A DNA stretch of 64,000 nucleotides from Phytophthora quininea (GCA_011947345.1 JAAVTG010000254.1:150528-214527); one strand, 5' to 3'. Positions 44,640-55,933 are shown, numbered from the stretch's first letter. Numbers and translations are program-made. The notes: a model not told the origin generated them from the sequence alone.

Positions 44640-46025
44640 AATTCAGTGCACAGCCGACTGATTCTGGCGGACGAGCTTTCAGGAGAGCGGTCAAATCATC
44701 TCACGGCTTTGTCGCCACAGCAGGTCCAAACCACCGGACCAGCCAGCTAAAATGCTACGTCGTCAAGGTAAAGCAACGATGATGTCCATGCCATACAGCG
44801 ACGGCTGGAGCTCCAAGATGACAGCGACTACGAAGCCTCTTCGATTGCAAATGACAGAGATAGAGACGGCAGCGAAGCTAAACTTGATACTAGTGTCGAC
44901 GTCAACATTCAGATAGAAGGAGCCCTCCAAACGCGATGCCGGCCGCAGAGTTTTGGATCCCGCGAGTTTAGCTGAATTCTGCGAATGGATTCTTGATTAG
45001 ATTGATTGTCTAAGCTACACCTTCCAGACGAGAGAATCCGCTAACTAGTTAATCAAATCATTTCAACTCAACTCCAAACGCGATGCTGTTCCGATCAATG
45101 CCTCATCCACAATGCTGCCGTCGCCTCTCCAAAACACCGACATGATGCACTGTATATTGCCCCGAATGAGGAGGATCTCGAATCTGTCAGAGTAGCCAAC
45201 CAGCGCGCAAGCAAAACCAAAGTAAAGCGCAGGATGTGGCCGAAGAGCTGCCAGAGTGACCTCGTGATGCGATGTCGAAGCAGGGGTCCGCAAAAATGGA
45301 TTGTGATTGCGAGATTGCCAATATTGTCAATCACAATATCTGATTGTGGCAAGATCGGCAATCACAATCACGGATTTTCCCCTGGGTCCTATCAGGTTTC
45401 ACTGCTGTTAGAGCTGCAGAGGAAAACTGCTGGCCTCCTGGACGAAATGACCGCGCTTGATGCATCACTTGTAAACTCCAGCACAACGACATGACTGTGG
45501 CGACATTTTTGACATTGTGCTAGACGACTACTATGGCATGGAGAAGTATCTTGCCCCGGATGCGGATATTGTCGAGTCTGGAGCGTTTGAAAGCGGGCTG
45601 GCTAAAATCCAAGCTGGTGTGGAGGCCTCCTTGTTGCGAAATGAGCGAAAGGCATTGCATCGTCTCACTACAACCTCACCGGATCCGGATCAATCACCAG
45701 CAGCTCCGGTTGAGACAGCTACAGCAAGGTCAAAACGGAAGTGCGCCGCTGATGCTCTGGATGAGAAGCTCAAGAAAAATCACGCCGACGCAGGGGACCG
45801 CAGTCGAAGTTTACCGTCGCAACCTGGATTCCTGCGACCTCCGTAGTTGCCGGGCGCTTTTTCTCGACCGTTAAAAGCACTGTCGGGTATTTGAGGAAGC
45901 GCCTGAGCCACGAAAACCTCGAGATGGTCATGTACTTGAAGCTAAACTGGGACTTAGTGACTCTTGCGGACGTATCGAAGGCCATTGAGCGAGCCAAACA
46001 CATTAGCAATGCAGTACTTGTGTAA
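44640..46025 (+). pseudogene. hAT-3 transposase 3' part, interrupted by LINE J
   Basis: The C-terminus is a hAT dimerisation domain near 45850-46010 (FSTVKSTVGYLRKRLSHENL, MVMYLKLNWDLVTLADV). Upstream pieces (DIFDIVLDDYYGMEKYL at about 45505; DALYIAPNEEDLESV at about 45140) fit the region before it. An acidic segment at 44800-44924 runs up to LINE J and may be part of the same gene. The N-terminus and BED finger are not seen. Several stops show it is dead. Confidence 0.6.
44940..45071 (+). mobile_element. LINE J: 132 bp LINE 3' tail with perfect target duplication
   Basis: This matches the last part of copies B and E (TTTTGGATCCCGCGAG, the CCTTCCAGACGAGAGAATCC motif at 45020, CTAACTAGTTAATC and CATTTCAACTCAA). 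CTCCAAACGCGATGC is present at 44925-44939 and again at 45072-45086, a perfect 15 bp target-site duplication. It fixes the 3' end of the LINE family and shows recent, very short target-primed insertion. Confidence 0.92.
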
Positions 46026-46106
46026 TAGATTGCAATAACCAGCTAGGAGATTGAAGAGATTGCAATCATTGATTGTTCCAGATCGAAGCAGTCAATCAAT
46101 AAAAAA

Positions 46107-46631
46107 TCAAAATAATGTCGGACCCCTGATGATCCGTTCGACGAACAGCATCTTTTCCTTGAGGTTCGTCTTGGCAACCTTGTACGCCTCCATAGCCGAC
46201 TTCTTAGCAGCGGCGGTGGTGGCCTTCTCAGCCTTGGCCGCAGCCTTGGCGGCATCCTTCTCAGCCTTGGCCGCTGCCTTTTGGGCTTCCTTCACAGCCT
46301 TGGCCGCTGTCTTGTCGGCTTCCGTCGCAGCTTTGGCCGCTGCCTTTTGGGCTTCCTTTACAGCCTTGGCCGCTGCCTTGTCGGCAGCCTTGATCTCGCT
46401 GTTGGCCGAGCGCTTCATGTTCCAGAGCTTCAAATGGTCCAGGCCAATGAAGCGTTCTTCGTCGTCTTGATCGTTGGCGCCGGAGTCCGCCACTTCAACA
46501 CGAAGCATGCGCTGGGTCGGCGGTTTGTCGACTGCGCTTGGTGCGAGTGCCGGAGAGGTCTCGGCCACAGTAGAATCGATGCTAGCCAGTAGAACGGCGA
46601 AAACGGCGAAAACGAGGCGGTACGGACGCAT
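46107..46631 (-). CDS. RXLR-6: intact RXLR-dEER effector with Ala/Lys repeats
   Basis: A 174-residue protein starts at ATG 46631. Residues 1-23 form a signal peptide (MRPYRLVFAVFAVLLAS...), RMLR is at 41-44 and DDEER at 56-60, which is a canonical RXLR-dEER pair. Residues about 80-145 are Ala/Lys-rich, with a 22-residue unit present twice (84-105 and 106-127; common core AKAVKEAQKAAAKA), predicted helical. There is no WY domain. The end (FVERIIRGPTLF) is unfamiliar and may be a truncated C-terminus. It is expected to be secreted and delivered into plant cells; its target is unknown. It is one of two fully open RXLR genes here and diverges from RXLR-7. Confidence 0.85.
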   Translation of the reverse strand: MRPYRLVFAVFAVLLASIDSTVAETSPALAPSAVDKPPTQRMLRVEVADSGANDQDDEERFIGLDHLKLWNMKRSANSEIKAADKAAAKAVKEAQKAAAKAATEADKTAAKAVKEAQKAAAKAEKDAAKAAAKAEKATTAAAKKSAMEAYKVAKTNLKEKMLFVERIIRGPTLF

Positions 46632-46665
46632 CGTGGTCGGAAGTCGGCGGTTGGTCAGGGATGAA

Positions 46666-46682
46666 GCGAATTCAGAAATGAG
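46666..46682 (-). promoter_or_regulatory. Inr-like promoter element of RXLR-6
   Basis: On the minus strand this reads CTCATTTCTGAATTCGC, an initiator-like CTCATTT followed by an A/T element, 35-51 bp before the ATG. Confidence 0.5.
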
Positions 46683-47039
46683 TTGGCGAAGCTCAAGAGT
46701 TGTCTGGGTTTATTATGACAAAGTTTACCTGCCAAGCTTATCTCTGTCTGCTTTCGGGATGGGGACTGATCCTGTTGCTGATCTTGCAAATCACATACGG
46801 TGCGTTTGATCTCGATAGATTTTTCATTAGCATTTTGTAAGCACTCACATTCCTGTTTGGTGTTCCGAGCGTGCGATTTTAGCGAGTCGAGCCAGAATTC
46901 TAGTCGGCAAAAAAACTCGATTTGCTTCACAAGAGTGTGATTATCACTCAGCTCGAATGCACTCGTTTAGCGAGCAACAGCCGAAACCTTAGCCAGGGCT
47001 GCTGCTGATCGGTTTACTGGTGAGAAATGCCCCCTACAG
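46683..47039. other. Intergenic space between RXLR-6 and RXLR-7
   Basis: About 0.35 kb between divergent effector-like genes; nothing recognised besides the RXLR-6 promoter element. Confidence 0.35.
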
Positions 47040-47687
47040 ATGGTAATCACTAAGGCGGTCGAAGGCGAACTGTCATTCGTTTCCAGAAACAAACACCGCC
47101 TTAACAACGAGATTTTCGTCTTCATGACTGTGCTTCATGTCATGTTGTTGGCTATGATTTTCGTGGTCGGTAGCCACGGTGCTCAACCGACAGAGCTGAG
47201 TCAAGACAATCCATGCCCCTCGTCAACATCCCCGAAGGAAGACGTAACCAGAAGTCGACAGCACCAAGAAGGTAACTGATGCAGGTCAAGAGCCCGACTC
47301 CGATGCGGACTCGTTTCGAGTTAATTTGTTGGTCTGTCAACGAGCGTCGAACAAGAAAGCCAAAAGGCGCTGGGGTTAGACAACCTTTCCGGTGCTGCCC
47401 TGAAAATCCACCCCAACAAGAACTACGAACTCTATCTCGAGGAACTCGCCAAAGGGCGTACCAAGGAGTGGCAGACAGAAAAGTTGTCGACGTACGACGT
47501 GTGGATCAAGCTGGGAATGGACAAGGCCGTGACGAACCTGGACGGCTGCGCCGACAACGTATTTCTCTACGGAAATTTCGTGCACGCGGTCGACGACTTC
47601 AATCTCGCTCAAGTGGCTAAAGGCAAAGTCGTACCACCACTCAGTGGGAGGTCTGATGTCGAACTGGAGGCGAAGGTGCGCGTCTGA
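47040..47687 (+). pseudogene. RXLR-7: WY-like secreted effector relic
   Basis: The N-terminal frame has a hydrophobic signal-like stretch (VLHVMLLAMIFVVGSHG) from an internal Met near 47125 and ends at 47279. A second frame, from about 47350 to 47687, encodes LGLDNLSGAALKIHPNKN, LEELAKGRTKEW and YDVWIKLGMDKA, resembling L-W-Y helical modules of Phytophthora effectors. No RXLR is readable in the frame-broken middle. It is inferred to be a decayed effector from the WY-like segment and the position beside RXLR-6. Confidence 0.55.
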
Positions 47688-48049
47688 ATTAAGTACAATG
47701 CACCGTTCAATTATGCTTTCCAACAGTTTGGCTTCACGGAACTCTCAAGAACTGAAATTAGGACACGTCACAAGAATGTGGAACCAATTTACCAACAACA
47801 ACAATGACAATAACTCGATGGATGAAGCCGGCAGCTTGTTCGCTGCGATAGCTAGGTCGTCAAACTTGTTGACGAAGTTGATGTAGACCTGTTATTCATC
47901 GGACTGCTCTATAAACGTCTTCGGGATTTGTTGGGTCCTTCCTAGCCGTTTTGTCCAGCTTGCCGTTGGTTAAACTTGGCAAGAAATACCTCAACCTACG
48001 TGTAAAGCGATTCTGGGCGAGAGCGCTTAAGTGAGCTTTACTTTCTGTC
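47688..48049. other. Unassigned sequence left of the DIRS-like element
   Basis: No domain recognised. Confidence 0.35.
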
Positions 48050-48111
48050 GGTCTCATTCAGTGAAATGGGGGCGTGCTGCATATTCAGCAGCACTAAGAA
48101 CTCAAGTGTAT

Positions 48112-50112
48112 TTAGCGGTGCCTCAGCGCTTGCTGCTGAGGTTGTCCATGATGAATCACCGCTGAGACGCTTGAGTTTATCATACCATTTGCCAGTGTGA
48201 GTGATCGAACCTCCGGCATGTGGATGTGGCGTTGGTAGGCGTCGGAGCGCCATCGGCCGAACTGCTTTACGCCTTGCGAGTCAACTCCACTTGCAAATAA
48301 TGCCGTCGCGCCACCGCTTCGCAGCGAGTGTGTACCGTATCTTGATGGGTCTGGGGACGAGTTGGCGGCTGCTGTCTTGATCAGAGTTGCCATGTCCTGA
48401 GCTTGTAAACTATACCCTTGCTGACGGTGCATATTGGTTGGTTGTCAGCGATATGTAGACTTTGATGATGCTGAACTAGGCTCCATAGTGCGTGAATGGG
48501 GCACAACCACGGAGTCCCCGATCGACCAACAATTCTTGCACAACCTTAAAAAACTGGTCATTCTTTCCGCCTCGAAATTGAATCACCGCCTTATGTACTT
48601 CATTGAAGTCGTGAGTTGATGCGCCATCGCGACGAAGGAAGTGTATATCTGGTCGGTTGAGCGCGAAATGATGAACGTGTCGTCCTTGAGTTACATATTC
48701 CGACCTCCTCAGAAGAAGGAACCAGCCCACGACCGCAGCCCCCACTAGACGCGGTCGTGTGGGTTGGTGAAATCGAGGAATCGGTGCATGTATCGGAGCA
48801 TGGCGATTGTAACCGGTGCTTTTCTTGCCGGGGCTGCGTCTTGCCGCCGCGTACCGGTGACTGCCAGTCTGTGTCCCGGCAGGAGTCTGACCTGGTACCC
48901 GAGAACTCGCTGATGATGCCACGACGCCTGTTGGAAGTGGCGATATCCGAAGTGCTGACGAATTTGTTGGCGCGAGGCGCACATAAAATAGTACCGTAAA
49001 ACACATAACTCAATCTCCTTACGCATTTGCATTACACAATTCGCAGGTCAAGCGTCAGATCGGGAACAAGACACTCCAGCAAACGCGCGCGGCACGCCTC
49101 GACCTGGAGAAGGCTCGCGTCCTTGAGATCCCTCAAGCGTCAACCCAGTCAGCGCAAGTGAGCCCGCCGTGCTGAGGCAGGTGACCTGACGGTACGTCAC
49201 CCAGAAGGAGCTGCTAAAGAAGCTAGTGCCTCTCACCCTGTTGCTTTGACTGAAGTCGTGCGAGTTTAGCGCCAAGGGCACAGAGTCGACAGTGACGCAG
49301 CCGCAAAGGACAAGATCTGTGCATCATGAAGCTACGCTAGACCCGAAGGACAGTACCAGGTAAGATAATATTTACGTTACTTCAATCCCTTGAAGAGCAC
49401 CGTCACATCTGCAGCAAACTCGGGCGTCATCGACCGTCCATAAGATCGGTACAAATGAAATAAGCTCGAACGGATAGAAGCATACACAGATTGCCCAGGT
49501 TTACCTCCAGAACGATTAGTTAGAGATAGTAAAAACTGTTCAAAGTCTTCAGCTCAATGAAGGTCGTGGTCAATAGGAGATATGGGCGGGTTATTATCTA
49601 TAAAGTCAATAATCCTGTCCATCTTCAGCATAGTAGTCCCCGCGGCGTCTTCCTCGAAATCATCGTCATGCAAAGCTCCAATAACGTCATTGTTGAGTAC
49701 ATTTCTGTGCTTCTGGCACAACCACGCTACATAGCGACTTATCCCCCGCGCGTACATTACCGCTGTCTTCACGCCTATGACATTATCTTTGACGGCCTTC
49801 ACCTGGCTTACCAGGTCACAAGTGCCCCGATCTGTCGACATCTCGGCGAATTGCTCAAAACTCGCCACCACTTCAATTAAGTGCGATCACACAATTGTCA
49901 AACAAATTCTTGCTACATATGAGCTTGCGATGGATGAGGTGTTCCAGCCGTACTTCCAGCAGTATGTTGCAAATAATCTGAGTTGATATGAATGTTGTTC
50001 CGGGTCTTGTGGCAGCCACTTTGGTAGGTTGAGCATGCGGCACCACGAGCACCATTGCTTCCATGTAGTGTCGTATTTGACCTTGGAACTCTTGGCCAGT
50101 GATTGGGATTGA
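48112..50112 (-). pseudogene. DIRS-like tyrosine recombinase (broken)
   Basis: The N-terminal helical part (SSKVKYDTTWKQWCSWCRML) is near 50080-49890, a middle part at 49871-49554, and the catalytic part at 49006-48112. The latter has the first Arg in FLLLRRSEYV, HSLRSGGATALFASG as the HxxR box, FGRWRSDA and the Tyr in AYQRHI. The sequence at 49010-49550 does not fit the domain and looks inserted. Confidence 0.75.
49011..49553. other. Insertion within the recombinase region
   Basis: This splits the YR frame. On the plus strand an acceptor-like ...CAATTCGCAG near 49047 precedes an open stretch reading VKRQIGNKTLQQTRAARLDL. It could be an exon fragment of a host gene, but there is no other support. 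Confidence 0.25.
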
Positions 50113-50118
50113 AGCTCG

Positions 50119-50924
50119 TCAAAACGTTGAGATAATTCTCCTGCAAGTTGTCTGAAATCTGTACCTGTGACCACGTAACAGAAAAAATAGCCCAAATAGC
50201 ATCGAATGGCGCCGACCATGCCCGGGATGCTGCATTCGCCGCGATGTTTGTTTTTCCCGGGAGATGAATCGCGAAACACGGACGTTGAATACTGCCTCGC
50301 CAAGACCATTTGCTCGACATAATTCTTGTCCCCGTATGTTGGGAAAGCGTAGATTGTTGGTCCACGCGATGGCCGATGTATTGTCACTCAACAGCTGAGA
50401 ATCACCGTTTTGCCGGCTGCCTTTTCATGCCACGTCGGGCCCCAAGTCCAAAGAGCCAATGCGACACAAAAATACTCTCTGAGTTAATAGAGAAGTTTTC
50501 TGAATCCCGCGCGTTCTTGTTGATCCAACTGGCTTCTTCTTCGTCAAAGCGAACCTGGAAAAGAACTCATTGACGGCAGGGTTTAGTACAGCTAAACCCA
50601 AGTTGGACGCATCCATGTAAATATGAAATTGGCGTCGGGTTGGATACTCCCAAATACAGCTAGCGGTAATTCTTGTAGATGCCAGTATTGTGATATAGTC
50701 GCTTGTGGAAAACTCTCTAACCGGAGTGTTTCCACTTGAACTAAAGTATGTTTCGGCTCCGCTGTACTCGACCACCGCCGAGAGTCAACACTAACAGTCA
50801 ATCCTGACGATGGCGTCAAATGGTGTTCCTCATCAGTATCCACCGCGTGTAAAATGTATAGAAATATAGATATACAAATTCTACCCACGCCAAATGCTCC
50901 CACCGAACATCTTACTGGGTACAT
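50119..50924 (-). pseudogene. DIRS-like RNase H region (broken)
   Basis: Pieces in three frames: IYMDASNLGLAVLNPAVNEF near 50620 (first Asp), LWTWGPTW-like near 50440, and SDNTSAIAWTNNLRFPN near 50385 followed by GKTNIAANAASRAW. These are the conserved RNase H blocks of DIRS/Ngaro Pol. Confidence 0.7.
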
Positions 50925-50929
50925 TCCAC

Positions 50930-52010
50930 CCGGAAAGTTTTATCACAATCGCTTTGCATACACACGCCTGATTGGCATCCAAACGCATGCACACGAACAC
51001 ACAATGACATGATCAATGCCACACAATTTCGATCCCGTTGTCTTCGCCAGTATCAACGCGATCCACACAAAACGACACAACCCCAGCACGTTTGTCGATA
51101 CGTGCAAACGCCTCCCTCCCAGTCAGCCTTTCGCCTTCCGTTCGGAAAAAGCACCTCAGCCTTTCGCCTCGATGCCACGCCGCAGGTGTCCAGAGGTACC
51201 ACTGGATAGGCACTTGGCAGTTGCCGCGTACATGATCAGCCCGCATTGACGGGTCCCGACCTGCGCCAACTCATCGGCCTTAGCCATAAGTGATGAGAAA
51301 GCAGGCCCCACATGCACGACTTTACTGGTTGGGCACGCAAGCTTAGAGACCCCCCGACCGAACAACACATGTCCGACCAGAAATGATCAAACCACTCACA
51401 CACAGTCCACGAATGGATCCCACGATTCAGTTATATGTAGTTGATACACCCATACACACACGCCAACGGAGCCCACACAACATTCACATGCAGTAACGCC
51501 AGAACCTGTGCCGACACTCCATACCTGAAGGCCTAACGGTTCTTGCGCCCAAGCAGACAACACGCACTTGTTGCTTTCCTGAGAAAATGTAGACTGTATT
51601 GAATAAAGCTTAGCCACAAACATAAAAACTCCTACCGTGACGTTTCCAATCAGTTGCGACGTCCTCTTGACTCGTTTCCACATTGGAGGGTTACCTGTAA
51701 AACTGCATAGATTCTTGGGTCTTAGGATTGTCGTTTGATAACCATACTGTCGCAAGAGACCCCCACAATCTGATTTGGTTGACCTCAATGGTCACTGCCG
51801 AACCTCTTCGTGTGTCGCTTGGGCAAATATCCCAACCAACGCGTCGCTTCAGTTAAAGATCACAAACGACCCTCCGTTCAGAGCCAAAGATCTCGTTTCC
51901 GGTCGGATACATTCTGGCGGGAATCGTCCAGCTGAAACGTCACAATACTGGACGAAAATCGATGTGTGCCACACAACTTGTATCCATCATGTAGCAACCT
52001 GATTTTTGTG
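50930..52010. mobile_element. About 1.1 kb noncoding insertion between RT and RNase H
   Basis: RT homology (LEWFYSILHT) stops near 52030 and RNase H homology resumes near 50900, although the two should be about 100 bp apart. The insert has no long conserved frame. At its right edge, TGTGACACTATGTCACA (52007-52023) is a near-palindrome that would suit an LTR terminus starting TGTGACA on the minus strand. AATAAA is present at about 51602 on the plus strand. A solo LTR is possible, but I found no matching duplication. Confidence 0.4.
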
Positions 52011-52019
52011 ACACTATGT

Positions 52020-53292
52020 CACAGTGTGGAGGATGCTGTAAAACCACTCTAGGTTTTGTAAGGCACCCTTCGACAGCGGAATGCGACCGAATCGCGGCGT
52101 TGTATTGCACATATACTGGAAATTTTGGTAAAGGGTCGCGCTGCCCGCAAACATGAGCAAACGTGGCGCAAACTTCCAAGCACTTTCATCTTTGGGACGC
52201 TAGCTGCAAGACACGATCTAACGCTTTAACAATGTTGTCTTCTGGCATTGACACGGTGCGTTTCACTGTATCCCAATGAGTCCTAGAGCTGACATGCGTG
52301 TTTCCCATTTCGAAAACTTCTTGTCGTTAATAGCACGTGGCCCCAGAATGACCAGCATTGCGTGACGCAAGGTGCCTTCGTCCAGTTCCAAGCAATCCGC
52401 TGGGTCGTGCTCAATTAATACGTGATCGTCAACCCATTCAAAACCAAAAAATCTCGGTGTCATGGCTTGACGACACGGACGCTGGTAAATTTGCTGCCAC
52501 GAGCTGCGTAATAGCTCTACCATAGACACCATAAAGGAAGGCGATCCGGATCGTCCAAACGGAGCAGACAAGTCTATCACAACGGCGTTCTCTTCAGGAA
52601 TTCTACCGGCCATCCAGTTAACATTATCAGCCTCTGTCATGAGATGACGGAACGCGGCTTTGATGTCACCTTTGAGCATTCGAATGATCAGCGTTGGATA
52701 GCGTAGATGCAAGTCTTCAATTTGATCCGCCAGGACAACCACGTGGTAATATCGAATTTCTGGCACGCACTCCTTGTCAAAGGACGAGTTGGTAGACATT
52801 CCATGCGGAAATGACAGGTCGTGGATTAAGCGGGTTTCGACTGCAGGGTCGACGTCCTTCTTCTCGATTGCTCCAAAGGGACTGCAAGTTACGTTTGACC
52901 ATTTCTGCAGAATGTCGTCATCAACCACCATGAACCAACCGCTGTCTTGACCTTCGCGTATGTTTTTAAGTACAGTGCGCAGGTGGTGCTGGTAGGATTG
53001 ATGATTCTTAGGATGTGGTCGATGTGGAGGAGTACATGTCCACCGCCACCTTCCATGATGGCCACGACGATTTCTGCGTGCTTGTATCCTTTGAGTAGAG
53101 ATTTCGCTACAACTGGAAACAAGGCTTTGTTGGGTCGCGGATCGTGTTTCGTTTCGCCGCGCACACGCCATGCGATATCTGCAATATCCAAGTCAAATTT
53201 CCGAACGACATCAGATAAGGAGTACTGAGCGACTTTATCGATTCCGACGGAGGCGGATCGCGCCGAAACCCCATCGAGCGCAATCGACAACT
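52020..53292 (-). pseudogene. DIRS-like reverse transcriptase (partly open)
   Basis: The open frame 53171-52263 contains SPFGAIEKKDVDPAVETRLI, HDLSFPHGMSTNSSF, LKGDIKAAFRHL (first catalytic Asp) and GFEWVDDHVLIEHD (VDD in place of YADD), the typical DIRS RT layout. Thumb homology continues in a shifted frame to about 52030. Confidence 0.8.
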
Positions 53293-53566
53293 TGTCAATG
53301 CTTCAGACCGTAGTAATTGCAGCTCAAGCTGCGACCGAATGATTTTGCTCCTCTGCATCGATAGTACAAGCAAAACCGACTCGAGTTTCTGTCGTGAACT
53401 CGGGGGCGTCTTGTTCGTCGTAACAGGCCCATCCAACCTCTTTCTCTCCGGGAATAACCTGGATTGAAAGGGTTGGCACTCGAAATCCCTTGCGTTGTCG
53501 TACACAACGAAGGAATCTTTGCCATTGTCGTACACAATGGATTGACCAGTGTGCCTGGAATCACCG

Positions 53567-54839
53567 TTAAGGTAGAGGCCGAACACTGGCACTTAAAATG
53601 ACAGCACATTGAGTGTACTGTTTAATGGGGTTGCTTTTTCGTGAGCGACGCACCCCGCTCATCGTCCTGATGGCTTCATAATGAAGCATGCTCGGCTTTA
53701 ATTCTTTCAAAACGGCGACGAATGAGACTCTTGATTCTGGGATGCAATGATTCAGGCACAAAGTGTGCTCGATCGGAGTAGCATTTTGAATCTTTTGTTG
53801 TCTTGCACCCGCGATTGGATAAGAATCGCAGGCACAGCTTCCCGTCTTTATTGGGTATGAGATCGTCAACTTCTTTTGGGATCGGCGATCAGCACGAGCT
53901 TCGTTTTGAGTTGCTTTGTGACGACCTGGAGCTGCCGATTCCGCGTGCACGGAAGCTGTCGTTTGAAGCCTTTGCACTTGTCGTGAAATGGTCGTCTGGG
54001 TTACGTGCTGGAGTCCGCCGTTGTTGCTGTTGAACTGAGACGCAAGGTCTCCTTCCGACGTCACTCCTCTCTCAATTGCTGCGCGATGCGATTCCAAGCC
54101 AGAGTTGATCCAGAATAGCAAGAATGGGAGATCTTGTTCGTCCCAATGATAATCAGGACCTGCTAGCCGTTGAATTACCGACAGTAGTGTCGATGCAGCA
54201 AATTGTAGGTCAACGGTGAAGTACTCGAGGGCGTATACCGAGAACGCCTGACATGCCGCCACAATGCCCCAATTACCAACACACGAGGAGGTTTTGGTGC
54301 GGTGAGTCCAAGAACTTGAAAGTTGGCACCGCCTTATTCTTGCCAGTTCATCCGAGAGAAGTCGTCAATTGGAATAAAATGCATAATGGACAGACCACGG
54401 GCTCCGAATTGGATGTCATATACGCGTGTTAGCGCCCCTTGCATTGGTTTGAAGAAAGCGGCCCCAGAGTTCACGAGTTCGTCCACAAATTCTGGTGCTG
54501 TTTTACCTTGAAGGGGAGGCGATCTAATTTGCTGGTGTATACGATGCTGTGCAGGACTTGGTGTAAACGTCATTCGATTCGCAAATGAAGGTCGTTCCAC
54601 TTCAGCATAGTAATAACCACCAAGTTCTGCCGTAGTTCGTCGGAGCTGTGCTGGGCTTGATGGAAACACCGTTTGATTCGCGAAAGAAGGTCGAGCAAAT
54701 TCAGCATTATGATCACCCGGTACAGCAGTAGCGTGGCGGGTGGTTCGAGAATGCGTAGGCGGATCATACGTAACGCGGGTTGCCGAGTCGTGTAGTAATT
54801 GATGCGCGATACGGCGCTGGAGATCCGGGCGATTGGCAA
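53567..54839 (-). pseudogene. DIRS-like Gag region (broken)
   Basis: Frames at 54839-54334 and 54262-53567 encode low-complexity and helical sequence without a sharp domain. A repeated RPSFAN.....SPAQ motif appears twice near 54700-54560. Its position before RT on the same strand supports a Gag role; sequence similarity alone does not. Confidence 0.5.
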
Positions 54840-54880
54840 TAGTGGCTAGAAGTTCGTTACAAGCGAATTGTACGACATCG

Positions 54881-55093
54881 AAGCATTATATTATGAATCA
54901 TACATGCTGTTGGTTAGAAGTTAGATAAAAGTGAAATCTGCAGTCTAAAGACGAGCATATTGTCGTGAAACGAAATCGAGTAGTATCAGATGCGCGATCC
55001 CCGTGTTCAGCTGCGTGTTTACTTTCAAGAAATGACTTGGGATCGGCAAAATTGCTTGCAGCGATCCTGGCCGAGCTTGTCAAAAGCTGCTGA
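54881..55093. other. Spacer left of RXLR-8
   Basis: Nothing recognised before the promoter-like box of RXLR-8. Confidence 0.3.
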
Positions 55094-55106
55094 CATTCCC
55101 AAACTC
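55094..55106 (+). promoter_or_regulatory. Inr/FPR-like promoter box of RXLR-8
   Basis: CATTCCCAAACTC begins 48 bp before the ATG at 55142. It is the same box, at the same distance, as CATTCCCAAACTT before RXLR-2. Confidence 0.6.
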
Positions 55107-55141
55107 GCGTGCCAGGTCAACAAGCAGGTTTCGCTTTCCCC

Positions 55142-55696
55142 ATGCATGCCCGCATCTTTATTTTCGCGGCAGCGGTTGTCATTTTGGCAATTCGTCCGCT
55201 CCATTCGACTGCTTAAGTTCATGTTGAAGATATTAACACTGGATCGCCACATTTGACACGTTCATTGGACGTGGTATACAGTAGCGAAACAAGACATCTA
55301 CGCAGTCTCGAAGGCGCCAATTCCGACAGCATTTCTGATAGAAACGAGGGAGAGAAAGTGACGCTTTCGTCCATCAAGAAGCTGTTCAGGATGTCCCCAG
55401 CTCACAAACAAGCCAAGCTGAATGCAAAGCTGCTAGACGACGCCTTTATCGTCAACGCGTCCAAGTCGGCCTACAAGTCGAAAGGAAAAACGCTCAAGCC
55501 TTTTCCCGAAAAGCTCGAGAAGATCCTTGACTGGGTGGAAAAGAGTGGTATATACCAGCAGAAGGTATTCTGGGCGTTGAAGACGGCTAAGGTGGGCCCG
55601 GGTGAGGTCCGCGTCACGCTGAACGTTGCCGACAGCAAAGTGTACGGCTACTTTTTCGATCGCTACGTGCCATTCCTCGAGCGCTATCCAATGTAG
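55142..55696 (+). pseudogene. RXLR-8: RXLR effector with a stop after the signal peptide
   Basis: ATG 55142 opens a signal peptide (MHARIFIFAAAVVILAI...). A TAA at codon 25 (55214-55216) follows directly. The same frame then runs open to a TAG at 55694-55696, with RHLR at residues 51-54, an acidic segment ending GEK where dEER is expected, and a WY-type helical domain (ILDWVEKSGIYQQKVFWALK, DRYVPFLERYP). Only this nonsense codon separates it from an open RXLR gene. No ATG in this frame lies between the stop and RHLR, so a leaderless product is unlikely. Confidence 0.8.
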
Positions 55697-55933
55697 GGGT
55701 TTACTCGATCCCTGTCGAACAGATGAAGAATCGACAAAGGAGTTTACGAAATCTCTGTTTTAGACGATGCTCGACAATGTTTTAATGCTGGCACTGAGAG
55801 AGGCTCCTAAAAAATCGTGTTGCAGTTCCTTCGTGAGTTTTTATTTTGCTGGGGGTTTTTCTGCTTGGAAGTCTCGTTGGCACATTGCACTACACCAGAA
55901 AGAAATTGTTTCTCTTCGTTACCACTGCTAAAT
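55697..55933. other. Spacer after RXLR-8
   Basis: No gene or repeat recognised. Confidence 0.3.

Larger units (their letters stand above)
48050..54880 (-). mobile_element. DIRS-like tyrosine-recombinase retroelement (decayed, nested insertion)
   Basis: On the minus strand, in order: Gag-like region (54839-53567), RT (53292 to about 52020), RNase H (50924-50119) and tyrosine recombinase (50112-48112). RT plus YR defines the DIRS order; no methyltransferase is seen, so it may be closer to Ngaro or PAT types. Terminal repeats were not found and the ends are approximate. All domains carry frame breaks. Confidence 0.8.

Noticed and set aside
46051..46470. Leu/Ala-rich plus-strand ORF resembling a membrane protein
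   Set aside because: Antisense of the Ala/Lys repeats of RXLR-6.
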